Below are positions 1 through 5,340 of a stretch of DNA of 5,340 nucleotides, one piece after another. The DNA is taken from assembly GCA_003978475.1 (NCBI GenBank), contig QNZR01000196.1:1-5340 (forward strand), read 5' to 3'. A model generated the notes under the pieces. The model did no database searches. It saw nothing but the letters and a program-made list of their open reading frames with translations, and was not told the DNA's origin. The translations under genes were made by a program, and so were the position numbers. Within the stretch, counting starts at the first letter, position 1. Each line of letters starts with the position of its first letter. The stretch is from Sulfurimonas sp. GTDB taxonomy: Bacteria; Campylobacterota; Campylobacteria; Campylobacterales; Sulfurimonadaceae.

Positions 1-1501
1 CCAGCGCCTTCCGCATTGCGGTATCCTGCGCATAATGGGCCGCTAATTCGGCACATTTTTTAGCGAAATTCGCTACGTCAAAATAGGTTTCTCCATAGTG
101 AAAGTCACAATACTGCGAGACCAGAGCATCGCTTTCATAAATATTGTCCGACTCGAACTCCGGCATCTCATCTTGAACATAACGAAAACCCGCATGCTGA
201 TAAAAATGGCGACGAAATGCATAACGGGAATGGTACATTATCTCATTGCCGTTGCTAATAAACGAGCCCCCTTTCATAAGATTGTGCCGTCCGTCAAATG
301 TCGGCGTTGAAAAATCATCATAAATAGGATGGACCGCAAACCCGCTAAACGCATCGATGGGAGTACGGGTCCACTGCCACACATTACCGACAACATCATA
401 CAGCTCGCCGTGAGCAAACTCATCAACTGCCGTTGCCGAAGCATAGTGCGCCAAATTAATATTGGCACGGCTCTCGTTAAAGTCCGGACACTCCTGAAGA
501 GATGACAACGCATACATTCGGTACCACTGTGCTTCGCTTGGCAAGGTATAGCTTATACCGTCGTGCTGCGATTTCCACCGGCAAAATGCCATGGCTTCGA
601 GCGCGTTGACATCAACAGGCCAATTCATTGGCATGGCAATCTCTTCACACAGCGCTCGATATTTAAAACTGCCATCATCCTGAGGCACCCAAAACGAGGG
701 ATGCGTCGCACCGCTTACACGCAGAAACCGTTCGCCTTCTTCATCCCAATAAGCGCTGTTCTCATAACCGCCGTCCTCAACAAATGCCATAAACTCTGCA
801 TTGCTCACCAAATATTTTGAGACTTCAAACGGTGCGACCTCGATATGTTCTTCACCATATTCGTTATCCCAGCCGTAGAGAGGATGTGACTTCTCTTTTC
901 CCAAACGTACCCTAGCGCCGCTGAGTGCGATCATCACGTTTTGAGGCGCATCACCACGATGCGGCGATATACGCAGTGCATCAATAGGGTGAACCGCTGT
1001 GATATCAAGTTGACGGTGCAAGACACTCGATGTCTCAATATGAATGCGCTCATGCTCAATGCCCATTAAAATAATCCACATTGGATCTTCCTGAGTAAGC
1101 GGCAAAGTAAGCGGCAGGGTCATAATCAGCTCATCCACGAGTGTGCGTACCTGATGGCGATACGCCCGAACTTCTGCAACGTCCGGCCATCGGTAATGTT
1201 CGGCATTAAGATCATCCCAATGCATCTCGTCAACACCGACGGCAAACATTGACTCAAAATTCGGGTTGAGACGCTCGGTAATGATACCGCCGAGTATGAG
1301 TTTGTTAATAAAGAACGTCGCCGTATGTCCAAAATAAAAAATCATGGGATGACGGGTTAGTTCAGACTGTTGATAAAAAACCGAGTCGTCTTCAAACATG
1401 GTAAACAACAACTCATAAAGATGACATGTATTATGAAAATAGTCTCGTATCTCATGGCGTTTTTGAATAATATCATCGCCGTCAAGCCTAATAGGTAACA
1501 T
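1..1501 (-). CDS. ovoA: 5-histidylcysteine sulfoxide synthase / putative methyltransferase (ovothiol biosynthesis), 3'-truncated by window
   Basis: OvoA is a non-haem iron enzyme that joins cysteine to C5 of histidine with O2, giving 5-histidylcysteine sulfoxide. After a separate C-S lyase step, its C-terminal domain N-methylates 5-thiohistidine to ovothiol A, a cytoplasmic thiol antioxidant. I translated 500 residues with no stop before the left edge. The N-terminus has RLDGDD, then RHPMIFYFGHTATFFINKL and VGVDEMHWDDL, all typical of OvoA rather than EgtB. The DinB-like domain (about residues 10-165) carries the HxxxHxE motif (His150, His154, Glu156 in EHERIHIET), and His59 is the probable third iron ligand. 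The FGE-sulfatase-like domain spans about 190-445 (GNVWQWTRTP at 372-381, GGSF at 411, AFRRHFYQHAGFRY near 428-441). From about Cys465 (CDFHYGETYF) the methyltransferase domain begins; its SAM-binding motif and some 200 residues lie outside the window. The start taken is ATG at 1501; TTG at 1516 is an alternative with a better ribosome binding site. The gene is divergent from pgeF. No sulfoxide lyase (OvoB) gene is visible. Confidence 0.93.
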   Translation of the reverse strand, partial: MLPIRLDGDDIIQKRHEIRDYFHNTCHLYELLFTMFEDDSVFYQQSELTRHPMIFYFGHTATFFINKLILGGIITERLNPNFESMFAVGVDEMHWDDLNAEHYRWPDVAEVRAYRHQVRTLVDELIMTLPLTLPLTQEDPMWIILMGIEHERIHIETSSVLHRQLDITAVHPIDALRISPHRGDAPQNVMIALSGARVRLGKEKSHPLYGWDNEYGEEHIEVAPFEVSKYLVSNAEFMAFVEDGGYENSAYWDEEGERFLRVSGATHPSFWVPQDDGSFKYRALCEEIAMPMNWPVDVNALEAMAFCRWKSQHDGISYTLPSEAQWYRMYALSSLQECPDFNESRANINLAHYASATAVDEFAHGELYDVVGNVWQWTRTPIDAFSGFAVHPIYDDFSTPTFDGRHNLMKGGSFISNGNEIMYHSRYAFRRHFYQHAGFRYVQDEMPEFESDNIYESDALVSQYCDFHYGETYFDVANFAKKCAELAAHYAQDTAMRKAL

Positions 1502-1523
1502 ACTTAATTGACTCAAAAATATG

Positions 1524-1529
1524 CCTTTT
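1524..1529 (-). promoter_or_regulatory. Shine-Dalgarno-like AAAAGG favouring a TTG start of ovoA
   Basis: On the minus strand AAAAGG (1529-1524) lies 7 bases before an in-frame TTG at 1516-1514, an ideal spacing. It lies 22 bases before the ATG at 1501, which has no comparable purine-rich site of its own. The TTG start would add five residues (MSQLS) ahead of MLPIRLDGDD. An in-frame TAG further upstream limits any longer extension. The choice changes the protein little, but initiation may be at TTG. This rests on spacing alone. Confidence 0.45.
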
Positions 1530-1539
1530 ATTTTTTTAT

Positions 1540-1545
1540 ATTGTA
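1540..1545 (-). promoter_or_regulatory. Candidate -10 element of ovoA (TACAAT)
   Basis: Minus-strand TACAAT matches the sigma-70 -10 consensus in five of six positions. It would place the transcript start about 7 bases downstream near 1533, just ahead of the AAAAGG site. No convincing -35 is visible, which is normal for Campylobacterota promoters. The surrounding DNA is a run of A/T that also offers TATAAA at 1540-1535, but that would start the RNA inside the ribosome binding site. This promoter sits back to back with that of pgeF. Confidence 0.35.
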
Positions 1546-1556
1546 GCTAATTTTTG

Positions 1557-1565
1557 TGTTATACT
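1557..1565 (+). promoter_or_regulatory. Candidate extended -10 promoter of pgeF (TGTTATACT)
   Basis: TG at 1557-1558, one spacer base, then TATACT (1560-1565) forms an extended -10 element preceded by a T-rich tract (1526-1555) with no clear -35, as is usual in Campylobacterota. The expected transcript start 6-8 bases downstream falls at about 1571-1573, that is, at or next to the A of the pgeF ATG at 1573. The mRNA would then be leaderless or nearly so, which agrees with the absence of a Shine-Dalgarno sequence before this gene. Confidence 0.45.
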
Positions 1566-1572
1566 TGAATGC

Positions 1573-2301
1573 ATGAAGCTATTACAAAGCAAACTCCTGT
1601 GCCATGTGTCACTAACGCACGCATTTACATGTAGAAAACATAACAATATTGCCTTTCATGTAGGTGATGACACCCATCGTGTCATTGCCAATCACCAGGC
1701 ACTCGCTTCACAACTGCATTACCATGCTGAAAGTCTTGTTCATATGACACAGATGCATTCCAATAAAGTAGTCTGCGTCAATACAGAGCATAACTTCACA
1801 ACACCCATCGAGTGCGATGCCATCATTACCAATAAGCCCAACATTCCCTTAATGGTCATGACGGCAGATTGTACCCCCATACTGCTTTATGAGAAAGCAT
1901 CTCACACCATTGCCGCTATTCATGCCGGACGTGTTGGAGCATTTCAAAATATCATCAACAACAGCATTACTATGATGGCAGAACATTGTAATAGCAAGCG
2001 CGAGAACATCATTGCCGTTTTAGGCCCTTGCATTTGTCAGAACTGTTATGAGGTGAATGAGAAAATATATGAAGAGGCAAAAATTTTGGGATATGCTCAT
2101 GCGGTATTACAAAAAGAAGACAGCTTGTATTTACATGTAAATCACATTCTCATACAACAGCTGCAAGAGTGTGGTGTTAGAAAGCATCATATTGAAGTCA
2201 TGGAGCATTGCACATCTTGCGAGCATCACACTTTTTTCTCATATCGCGCTGATGGCGGTGTAACAGGACGTCAAGCCGGTATTATTATGTTGCGTTCATA
2301 A
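1573..2301 (+). CDS. pgeF: Peptidoglycan editing factor PgeF / YfiH-LACC1 family (purine nucleoside phosphorylase / polyphenol oxidase family)
   Basis: The 242-residue protein is full length for this single-domain family, usually about 240-260 residues. Family knowledge: E. coli PgeF (YfiH) prevents misincorporation of L-serine in place of L-alanine in peptidoglycan stems, and LACC1 homologues are purine nucleoside-processing enzymes. Visible motifs in order are the N-terminal hairpin AFTCRKHNNIAFHVGDD (17-33), the QxH segment TQMHSNKVV with His62, the DAII...MTADCTPILLYE segment with Cys100, AAIHAGRVGAF with His117, GPCICQNCYEV (151-161), and the C-terminal FFSYRADGGVTGRQAG (221-236). His62, Cys100 and His117 are the expected zinc/catalytic triad. 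The usual HAGWRG is HAGRVG here. The protein is rich in His and Cys. ATG at 1573 is the only plausible start, as no upstream in-frame ATG, GTG or TTG occurs, yet it has no Shine-Dalgarno. The gene is divergent from ovoA. No terminator is seen before the serpin gene 113 bases downstream, so some read-through is possible. Confidence 0.9.
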   Translation: MKLLQSKLLCHVSLTHAFTCRKHNNIAFHVGDDTHRVIANHQALASQLHYHAESLVHMTQMHSNKVVCVNTEHNFTTPIECDAIITNKPNIPLMVMTADCTPILLYEKASHTIAAIHAGRVGAFQNIINNSITMMAEHCNSKRENIIAVLGPCICQNCYEVNEKIYEEAKILGYAHAVLQKEDSLYLHVNHILIQQLQECGVRKHHIEVMEHCTSCEHHTFFSYRADGGVTGRQAGIIMLRS

Positions 2302-2310
2302 TTAAGAATG

Positions 2311-2338
2311 AGTATATAGTATATAGTATATAGTATAT
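2311..2338 (+). repeat. Heptanucleotide tandem repeat (AGTATAT)x4
   Basis: Four perfect head-to-tail copies of AGTATAT occupy 2311-2317, 2318-2324, 2325-2331 and 2332-2338. The last copy runs into AATAG so that TATAAT (2336-2341) is formed at the junction. Every unit junction also gives TATAGT, a near-consensus -10 hexamer. The array is in the pgeF-serpin gap, outside both coding regions, where a -35 and spacer would lie for a promoter at 2336. A short perfect array of this kind is prone to slipped-strand change in copy number. Confidence 0.95.
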
Positions 2339-2341
2339 AAT
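2336..2341 (+). promoter_or_regulatory. Candidate -10 box (TATAAT) of the serpin gene
   Basis: A perfect sigma-70 -10 hexamer lies at the downstream edge of the heptamer array. The predicted transcript start is about 2347-2349, leaving a leader of about 66 bases before the serpin ATG. The -35 position falls inside the repeat and has no TTGACA-like match. This is a prediction from sequence only. Confidence 0.55.
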
Positions 2342-2344
2342 AGT

Positions 2345-2388
2345 AGCCGTTACTACCATACTTTGCAAAGCTGTGACGCGGTACGGCT
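2345..2388 (+). promoter_or_regulatory. Inverted repeat and nested palindrome in the serpin leader
   Basis: AGCCGT (2345-2350) is repeated in reverse complement as ACGGCT (2383-2388). Allowing one unpaired T, the match extends to eight pairs (AGCCGT-T-AC against GTACGGCT). Between the arms lies CTTTGCAAAG (2361-2370), a perfect 10-base palindrome. The left arm overlaps the predicted transcript start, so a full hairpin would form only in RNA reading through from pgeF. As DNA, the palindrome sits at about +13 to +23, a suitable place for a repressor. There is no T-run after the right arm, so it is not a standard terminator. Confidence 0.35.
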
Positions 2389-2403
2389 GATCCAATGTAC
2401 AAA

Positions 2404-2409
2404 AAGGAG
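2404..2409 (+). promoter_or_regulatory. Strong ribosome binding site of the serpin gene
   Basis: AAGGAG is followed by a 5-base A-rich spacer and ATG at 2415. It is by far the best Shine-Dalgarno in the window and fixes the serpin start at the signal-peptide methionine. Confidence 0.85.
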
Positions 2410-2414
2410 AAAAA

Positions 2415-3698
2415 ATGAGACACATCGCCACCATATTCTTGCCTATAGGTCTATCTTTTATATTACTGACAGGGTGTACGGAAGATAGTAAGAATGATAC
2501 CAGCAGTAACAGCAACATCACTACCCTAGAGTCAAATCTAGCTAGAAACCTCGCACCTCAAGTGAGTCATGATGAGTTGCTAACTCTCGCAGACAGTAAC
2601 AACCAATTTGCCTTTACTCTATTTGACAAACTTTATGATAATGAGACAGGCAATATCTTTTTCTCTCCTTATAGTATTACTGAAGCTTTAGCAGTGGTTT
2701 ATGCCGGGGCAAACGGTGACACCAAAACAGAGATGGCTTCTGTGTTAAACTTTGACATAAACCAGGAAGAACAACTCCATAACCGTTTTAATGGTTTAGA
2801 CCTGCACTTAAACCAAAATGATGAAAACTACACTTTTGAAGTGGCAAACGCAATGTGGCCGCAAAAAGATTTTCCTGTTTTAGATAGCTACCTCAATACC
2901 ATCAAGGTGAACTATGGTGCTAACGTTAAAACATTGGACTATGTTAACCAGACAGAAGCATCAAGAATCGCTATCAATAACTGGGTAGAAGAAAAAACCC
3001 ATGAACGCATCAAAGATATCATTCCTAAAGGAGAAATTGATGAGACAACACTCCTTGTGCTTACCAATGCAGTTTACTTTAAAGGACGATGGCAGTCTGA
3101 ATTTTATGAAGATGACACTAAAAATGCTACGTTTACAGCAGAAGACGGCTCTACCCATGAGATAGCTTTTATGAATCAAAGAGAGTTGTACTACCAATAC
3201 TTCAAAACAGACAACTATCAGGCAATCAATGTACCTTACCAAAAAAACAGAAGCTCAATGCTCATCATACTTCCAGATGAAGGAGCCTTTAGCAATGCCA
3301 TCAATAACATAGAGCGCATCTATCGACAAACTCAAGAAAACATGACCTCTAAAAACATAGCACTAAAAATGCCAAAGTTTGAGTTTCATACTCCTCTTTA
3401 CAACATTAAAGAGTACCTAAAAATGCTAGGAATGAACCAACCTTTTTTAGCGAGTGCCGACTTTAGCAACCTGTCAAATACAACGCTAAAAATAGATGCT
3501 GTTTTACACAAAGCCTTTATTAAAGTAGATGAAAAAGGGACTGAAGCCACAGCTGCTACGGTCGTTATAGATGCTAATGTCACCAAGCCTCCTGAACCTA
3601 TTGTTTTTAATATCAACAGACCATTTATCTTTTTTATTAAAGATACTCTGAGTGGGCAGATTCTCTTTATGGGGGTGATGCGAACGCCTGCTACTTAA
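2415..3698 (+). CDS. Serpin-family protease inhibitor, predicted lipoprotein
   Basis: Serpins are suicide inhibitors of serine and sometimes cysteine proteases: the target cleaves the reactive loop, which inserts into a beta sheet and traps the enzyme. This 427-residue protein starts with a lipoprotein signal (positive MRH, hydrophobic stretch, lipobox LLTGC with Cys21). The residue after Cys is Thr, not Asp, suggesting outer-membrane sorting in a Gram-negative cell. After a Ser/Asn-rich linker (about 22-60) comes a complete serpin fold: NIFFSPYSI (80-88), LTNAVYFKGRW (216-226), LKMPKFEF (317-324), HKAFIKVDE with the shutter His365, hinge EKGTEATAAT (373-382) and the C-terminal INRPFIFFIKD...ILFMG. 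The hinge is rich in small residues with Thr at P14, the pattern of inhibitory rather than non-inhibitory serpins. Counting from the hinge puts P1 at Val389 and P1' at Thr390. It has its own strong ribosome binding site and a repeat-bearing promoter. Two 60-base stretches counted gave 21 and 23 G+C, against 36 and 32 in dxs, suggesting acquisition. Its target protease is unknown. Confidence 0.95.
   Translation: MRHIATIFLPIGLSFILLTGCTEDSKNDTSSNSNITTLESNLARNLAPQVSHDELLTLADSNNQFAFTLFDKLYDNETGNIFFSPYSITEALAVVYAGANGDTKTEMASVLNFDINQEEQLHNRFNGLDLHLNQNDENYTFEVANAMWPQKDFPVLDSYLNTIKVNYGANVKTLDYVNQTEASRIAINNWVEEKTHERIKDIIPKGEIDETTLLVLTNAVYFKGRWQSEFYEDDTKNATFTAEDGSTHEIAFMNQRELYYQYFKTDNYQAINVPYQKNRSSMLIILPDEGAFSNAINNIERIYRQTQENMTSKNIALKMPKFEFHTPLYNIKEYLKMLGMNQPFLASADFSNLSNTTLKIDAVLHKAFIKVDEKGTEATAATVVIDANVTKPPEPIVFNINRPFIFFIKDTLSGQILFMGVMRTPAT
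3531..3596 (+). other. Serpin hinge and reactive-centre loop (residues 373-394)
   Basis: This segment encodes P17 Glu to about P5' Glu: hinge EKGTEATAAT, then VVIDANVTKPPE. Hinge counting against alpha-1-antitrypsin aligns both the hinge and the PPE after the bond, making Val-Thr the scissile bond and predicting an elastase-like target. However, about three more residues than in antitrypsin or ovalbumin separate this point from the conserved PF of strand s4B, so P1 could slide towards Lys391 or Pro392. DANVT (386-390) also matches the D/E-x-N-x-S/T glycosylation sequon. Confidence 0.7.
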
Positions 3699-5340
3699 TG
3701 CGCTTGGCTAATTGCTTAGGAAGCAGCCCTAGTGATTCTTCAACCAATGCGGTATTTCCATGGGTAATGAAGGCATCATCATACTCAAAGGTAACCACTT
3801 TGACATGAAGGATATTTTCTGCATTGAGGAACTCCAAAATGGCACTTCCAACGCCGCCCGTTTTGGCAGAATCACTAAAAATATACCACCGTTTATGCTG
3901 CTGTGCAAGCTGCTTTAACAGCGTGACATCAAGTGGTTTGACAAAACGTAAATCCAAAAGTGCCACCTTGGCATCCAGCAGATCCATTGTTGCTTTAGCC
4001 CGTCCTACACCATTACCGTAGCCAATGAAAAGTATCTCACTCTCGTGTGAAATCAGCAGTTGTGATTTTCCAAAACTAAAGGGTTGTGATTCCGGTAACA
4101 TCACATCAAAAAAGCTGCCACGCGGGTAGCGAAAGGCGCACGGGGTCTCAAATGTCGCGGCAAAACCGACAGCCTGATGCATCGATTTTTCATCTCGCGG
4201 TGCAAAGAGTGTCATATTGGGAATGGCACGCAAAAAGCTAATATCAAAAACTCCCTGATGCGTCTCGCCGTCCTCTCCGACAATACCGGCACGATCCAAG
4301 GCAAAGACAACCGGCAGGTTCATTAAGCAGACATCATGAATCACCTGATCATACCCACGCTGAATAAAGGTCGAATAGATGGTACAAAACGGTTTAAAGC
4401 CCTCTTTTGCCAGAGCCGCCATAGAAGTAACGGCATGCTGCTCGGCAATGGCCACATCCCAAAACCGTTCCGGAAAGGCTTCTATTAATGCCGACATGCC
4501 CGTTCCACTCGGCATCGCCGCCGTCACCCCGACGATGTTGTCGTTATGTTGTGCCGTATGCAACAGGGCTTCTGAATAGATTTCCGTCGTACTTTTAGCA
4601 CTGTTTTGTTTACAGCTGGTTCCGCTTCGTATATCGAAAGGACCGACACCGTGCCATTTTTCGTTCTGACCTTCGGCAATTTCATACCCTTTGCCCTTAA
4701 GTGTTTGTACATGTAAAATGACCGGTCGGCGCATCTGTTTTGCCAACTCGTAATTTTCAATAAGCTGCGGTAAATTGTGTCCGTCAATAGGACCGATATA
4801 TTCAATTCCCATCTCTTCAAACAAAATACCCGGAGTAATAAGCTTAAAGGACTCTTCAAAGCGTTTTGCCATATAATGGGCACTATCGCCGAAATTGTCG
4901 ACAAATTGCTCCATATTGCTACGAAATTTCTGATAGAACGGACTCGCCATAGCCGAAGACAACATGCGACTTACCGCACCGATAGGCTTGGCAATACTCA
5001 TCTCGTTGTCATTTAAAATAATAATCATCGGCAGCTTTAAATCACCCAGCTCATTCATTGCCTCATACGCCATACCGGCACTGATGGAGCCGTCGCCGAT
5101 GACTGCAACGGGAATACGCTCCTCACTCTCCTTTTTGAGCGCAATAGCTTTTGCCGCACCCACACCCAGTGAAATAGACGTAGAGCTGTGACCGGCTACA
5201 AAGTAGTCATATTCCGATTCACTCGGCTTGGTATATCCGCAGATGCCGCCAAACTGCCGTAACGTCTCAAAGTCTTCCCAGCGATTCGTCAATAGTTTAT
5301 GCGCATAGGCCTGATGCGATACATCAAAAATAAACGGATC
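3691..5340 (-). CDS. dxs: 1-deoxy-D-xylulose-5-phosphate synthase, N-terminus beyond window
   Basis: DXS condenses pyruvate with glyceraldehyde 3-phosphate, using thiamine diphosphate and Mg2+, to make DXP. This is the first and flux-controlling step of the cytoplasmic MEP pathway to isoprenoids, and DXP also feeds thiamine and pyridoxal synthesis. The reading frame is open to the right edge (549 residues here). It begins DPFIFDVSHQAYAHKLLT, where His9 corresponds to His80 of the E. coli enzyme, so roughly 60-70 N-terminal residues are missing. Visible are the AGHSSTSISLGVG segment, the ThDP/Mg motif GDGSISAGMAYEAMNELGD (from 82) with NDNEMS (110-115), GPIDGHN, the catalytic Glu300 in AIAEQHAVTSMAALAKEG, the DRAGIVGEDGETHQGVFD segment and a transketolase C-terminal domain (GYGNGVGRA). 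No active-site substitution was noticed. The in-frame TTG at 5292 lies inside conserved sequence and is not the start. The 3' end overlaps the convergent serpin gene by 8 bases. Confidence 0.96.
   Translation of the reverse strand, partial: DPFIFDVSHQAYAHKLLTNRWEDFETLRQFGGICGYTKPSESEYDYFVAGHSSTSISLGVGAAKAIALKKESEERIPVAVIGDGSISAGMAYEAMNELGDLKLPMIIILNDNEMSIAKPIGAVSRMLSSAMASPFYQKFRSNMEQFVDNFGDSAHYMAKRFEESFKLITPGILFEEMGIEYIGPIDGHNLPQLIENYELAKQMRRPVILHVQTLKGKGYEIAEGQNEKWHGVGPFDIRSGTSCKQNSAKSTTEIYSEALLHTAQHNDNIVGVTAAMPSGTGMSALIEAFPERFWDVAIAEQHAVTSMAALAKEGFKPFCTIYSTFIQRGYDQVIHDVCLMNLPVVFALDRAGIVGEDGETHQGVFDISFLRAIPNMTLFAPRDEKSMHQAVGFAATFETPCAFRYPRGSFFDVMLPESQPFSFGKSQLLISHESEILFIGYGNGVGRAKATMDLLDAKVALLDLRFVKPLDVTLLKQLAQQHKRWYIFSDSAKTGGVGSAILEFLNAENILHVKVVTFEYDDAFITHGNTALVEESLGLLPKQLAKRIK

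Noticed and set aside
1094..1116. AGTAAGCGGCA repeated with a 12-base period
   Set aside because: It lies in ovoA and encodes LPLTLPLT; OvoA proteins normally have a similar LPLTLP segment, so it is coding sequence and not a mobile or regulatory repeat.
1126..1332. 68-codon minus-strand open frame inside ovoA
   Set aside because: It is an alternate-frame shadow of ovoA, whose true frame carries family motifs throughout.
2345..2388. Inverted repeat as the pgeF rho-independent terminator
   Set aside because: The loop is over 30 bases and no T-tract follows the right arm.
2285..2521. Minus-strand open frame with hydrophobic N-terminus across the pgeF-serpin gap
   Set aside because: Its hydrophobic stretch is the complement of the serpin signal peptide and its tail is the translated TATA repeat; no ribosome binding site or conservation is evident.
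3706..3728. Hairpin TGCTT-AGG-AAGCA with an outer GGC/GCC pair just after the serpin stop, as a terminator
   Set aside because: It is interrupted by a 4-base bulge, has no T-run on either side and lies within dxs coding sequence.
4524..4904. 126-codon open frame on the minus strand inside dxs
   Set aside because: It is in another frame of the strongly conserved dxs coding sequence and resembles no protein family.
5290..5292. In-frame TTG as the dxs start codon, giving a 533-residue protein
   Set aside because: The upstream codons to the window edge encode the conserved DXS segment DPFIFDVSHQAYAHKL, so the gene continues past 5340.

Overview
The window looks like chromosomal DNA of a Campylobacterota bacterium, most likely a Sulfurimonas/Sulfuricurvum-like sulfur oxidiser. 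That assignment is an inference from the flavour of the DXS, OvoA and PgeF proteins and from AT-rich promoters that lack a clear -35 box. No rRNA or other marker gene is present to fix the taxonomy. No tRNA, rRNA, CRISPR array, insertion sequence or phage gene was seen, and no stretch longer than about 115 bases lacks a gene.

Layout from left to right: (1) positions 1-1501, minus strand: ovoA, 5-histidylcysteine sulfoxide synthase, which makes ovothiol A. The iron-binding and FGE-like domains are complete, and the C-terminal methyltransferase domain runs off the left edge. (2) 1502-1572: a short divergent promoter region. (3) 1573-2301, plus strand: a pgeF/yfiH-type gene (LACC1 family, peptidoglycan editing factor). 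(4) 2302-2414: a 113-base gap holding four perfect AGTATAT heptamers that run directly into a consensus TATAAT, followed by a 10-base palindrome and an inverted repeat, then a strong ribosome binding site. (5) 2415-3698, plus strand: a lipoprotein serpin, a suicide inhibitor of proteases. (6) 3691-5340, minus strand: dxs, the first enzyme of the MEP isoprenoid pathway, with its N-terminus beyond the right edge. It converges on the serpin gene and the two coding ends overlap by 8 bases.

The flanking genes are ordinary metabolism: thiol antioxidant synthesis, cell-wall quality control and isoprenoid synthesis. They do not form an obvious pathway together. The serpin is the outlier. It is clearly more AT-rich than dxs, it is a eukaryote-type inhibitor family found only sporadically in bacteria, and it has its own repeat-bearing promoter. 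Its reactive loop contains a Campylobacter-type N-glycosylation sequon. My reading is that it is an acquired, surface-anchored protease-defence gene whose expression may vary through the heptamer repeat. The presence of the gene and repeat is seen directly; the regulation and the ecological role are inference.
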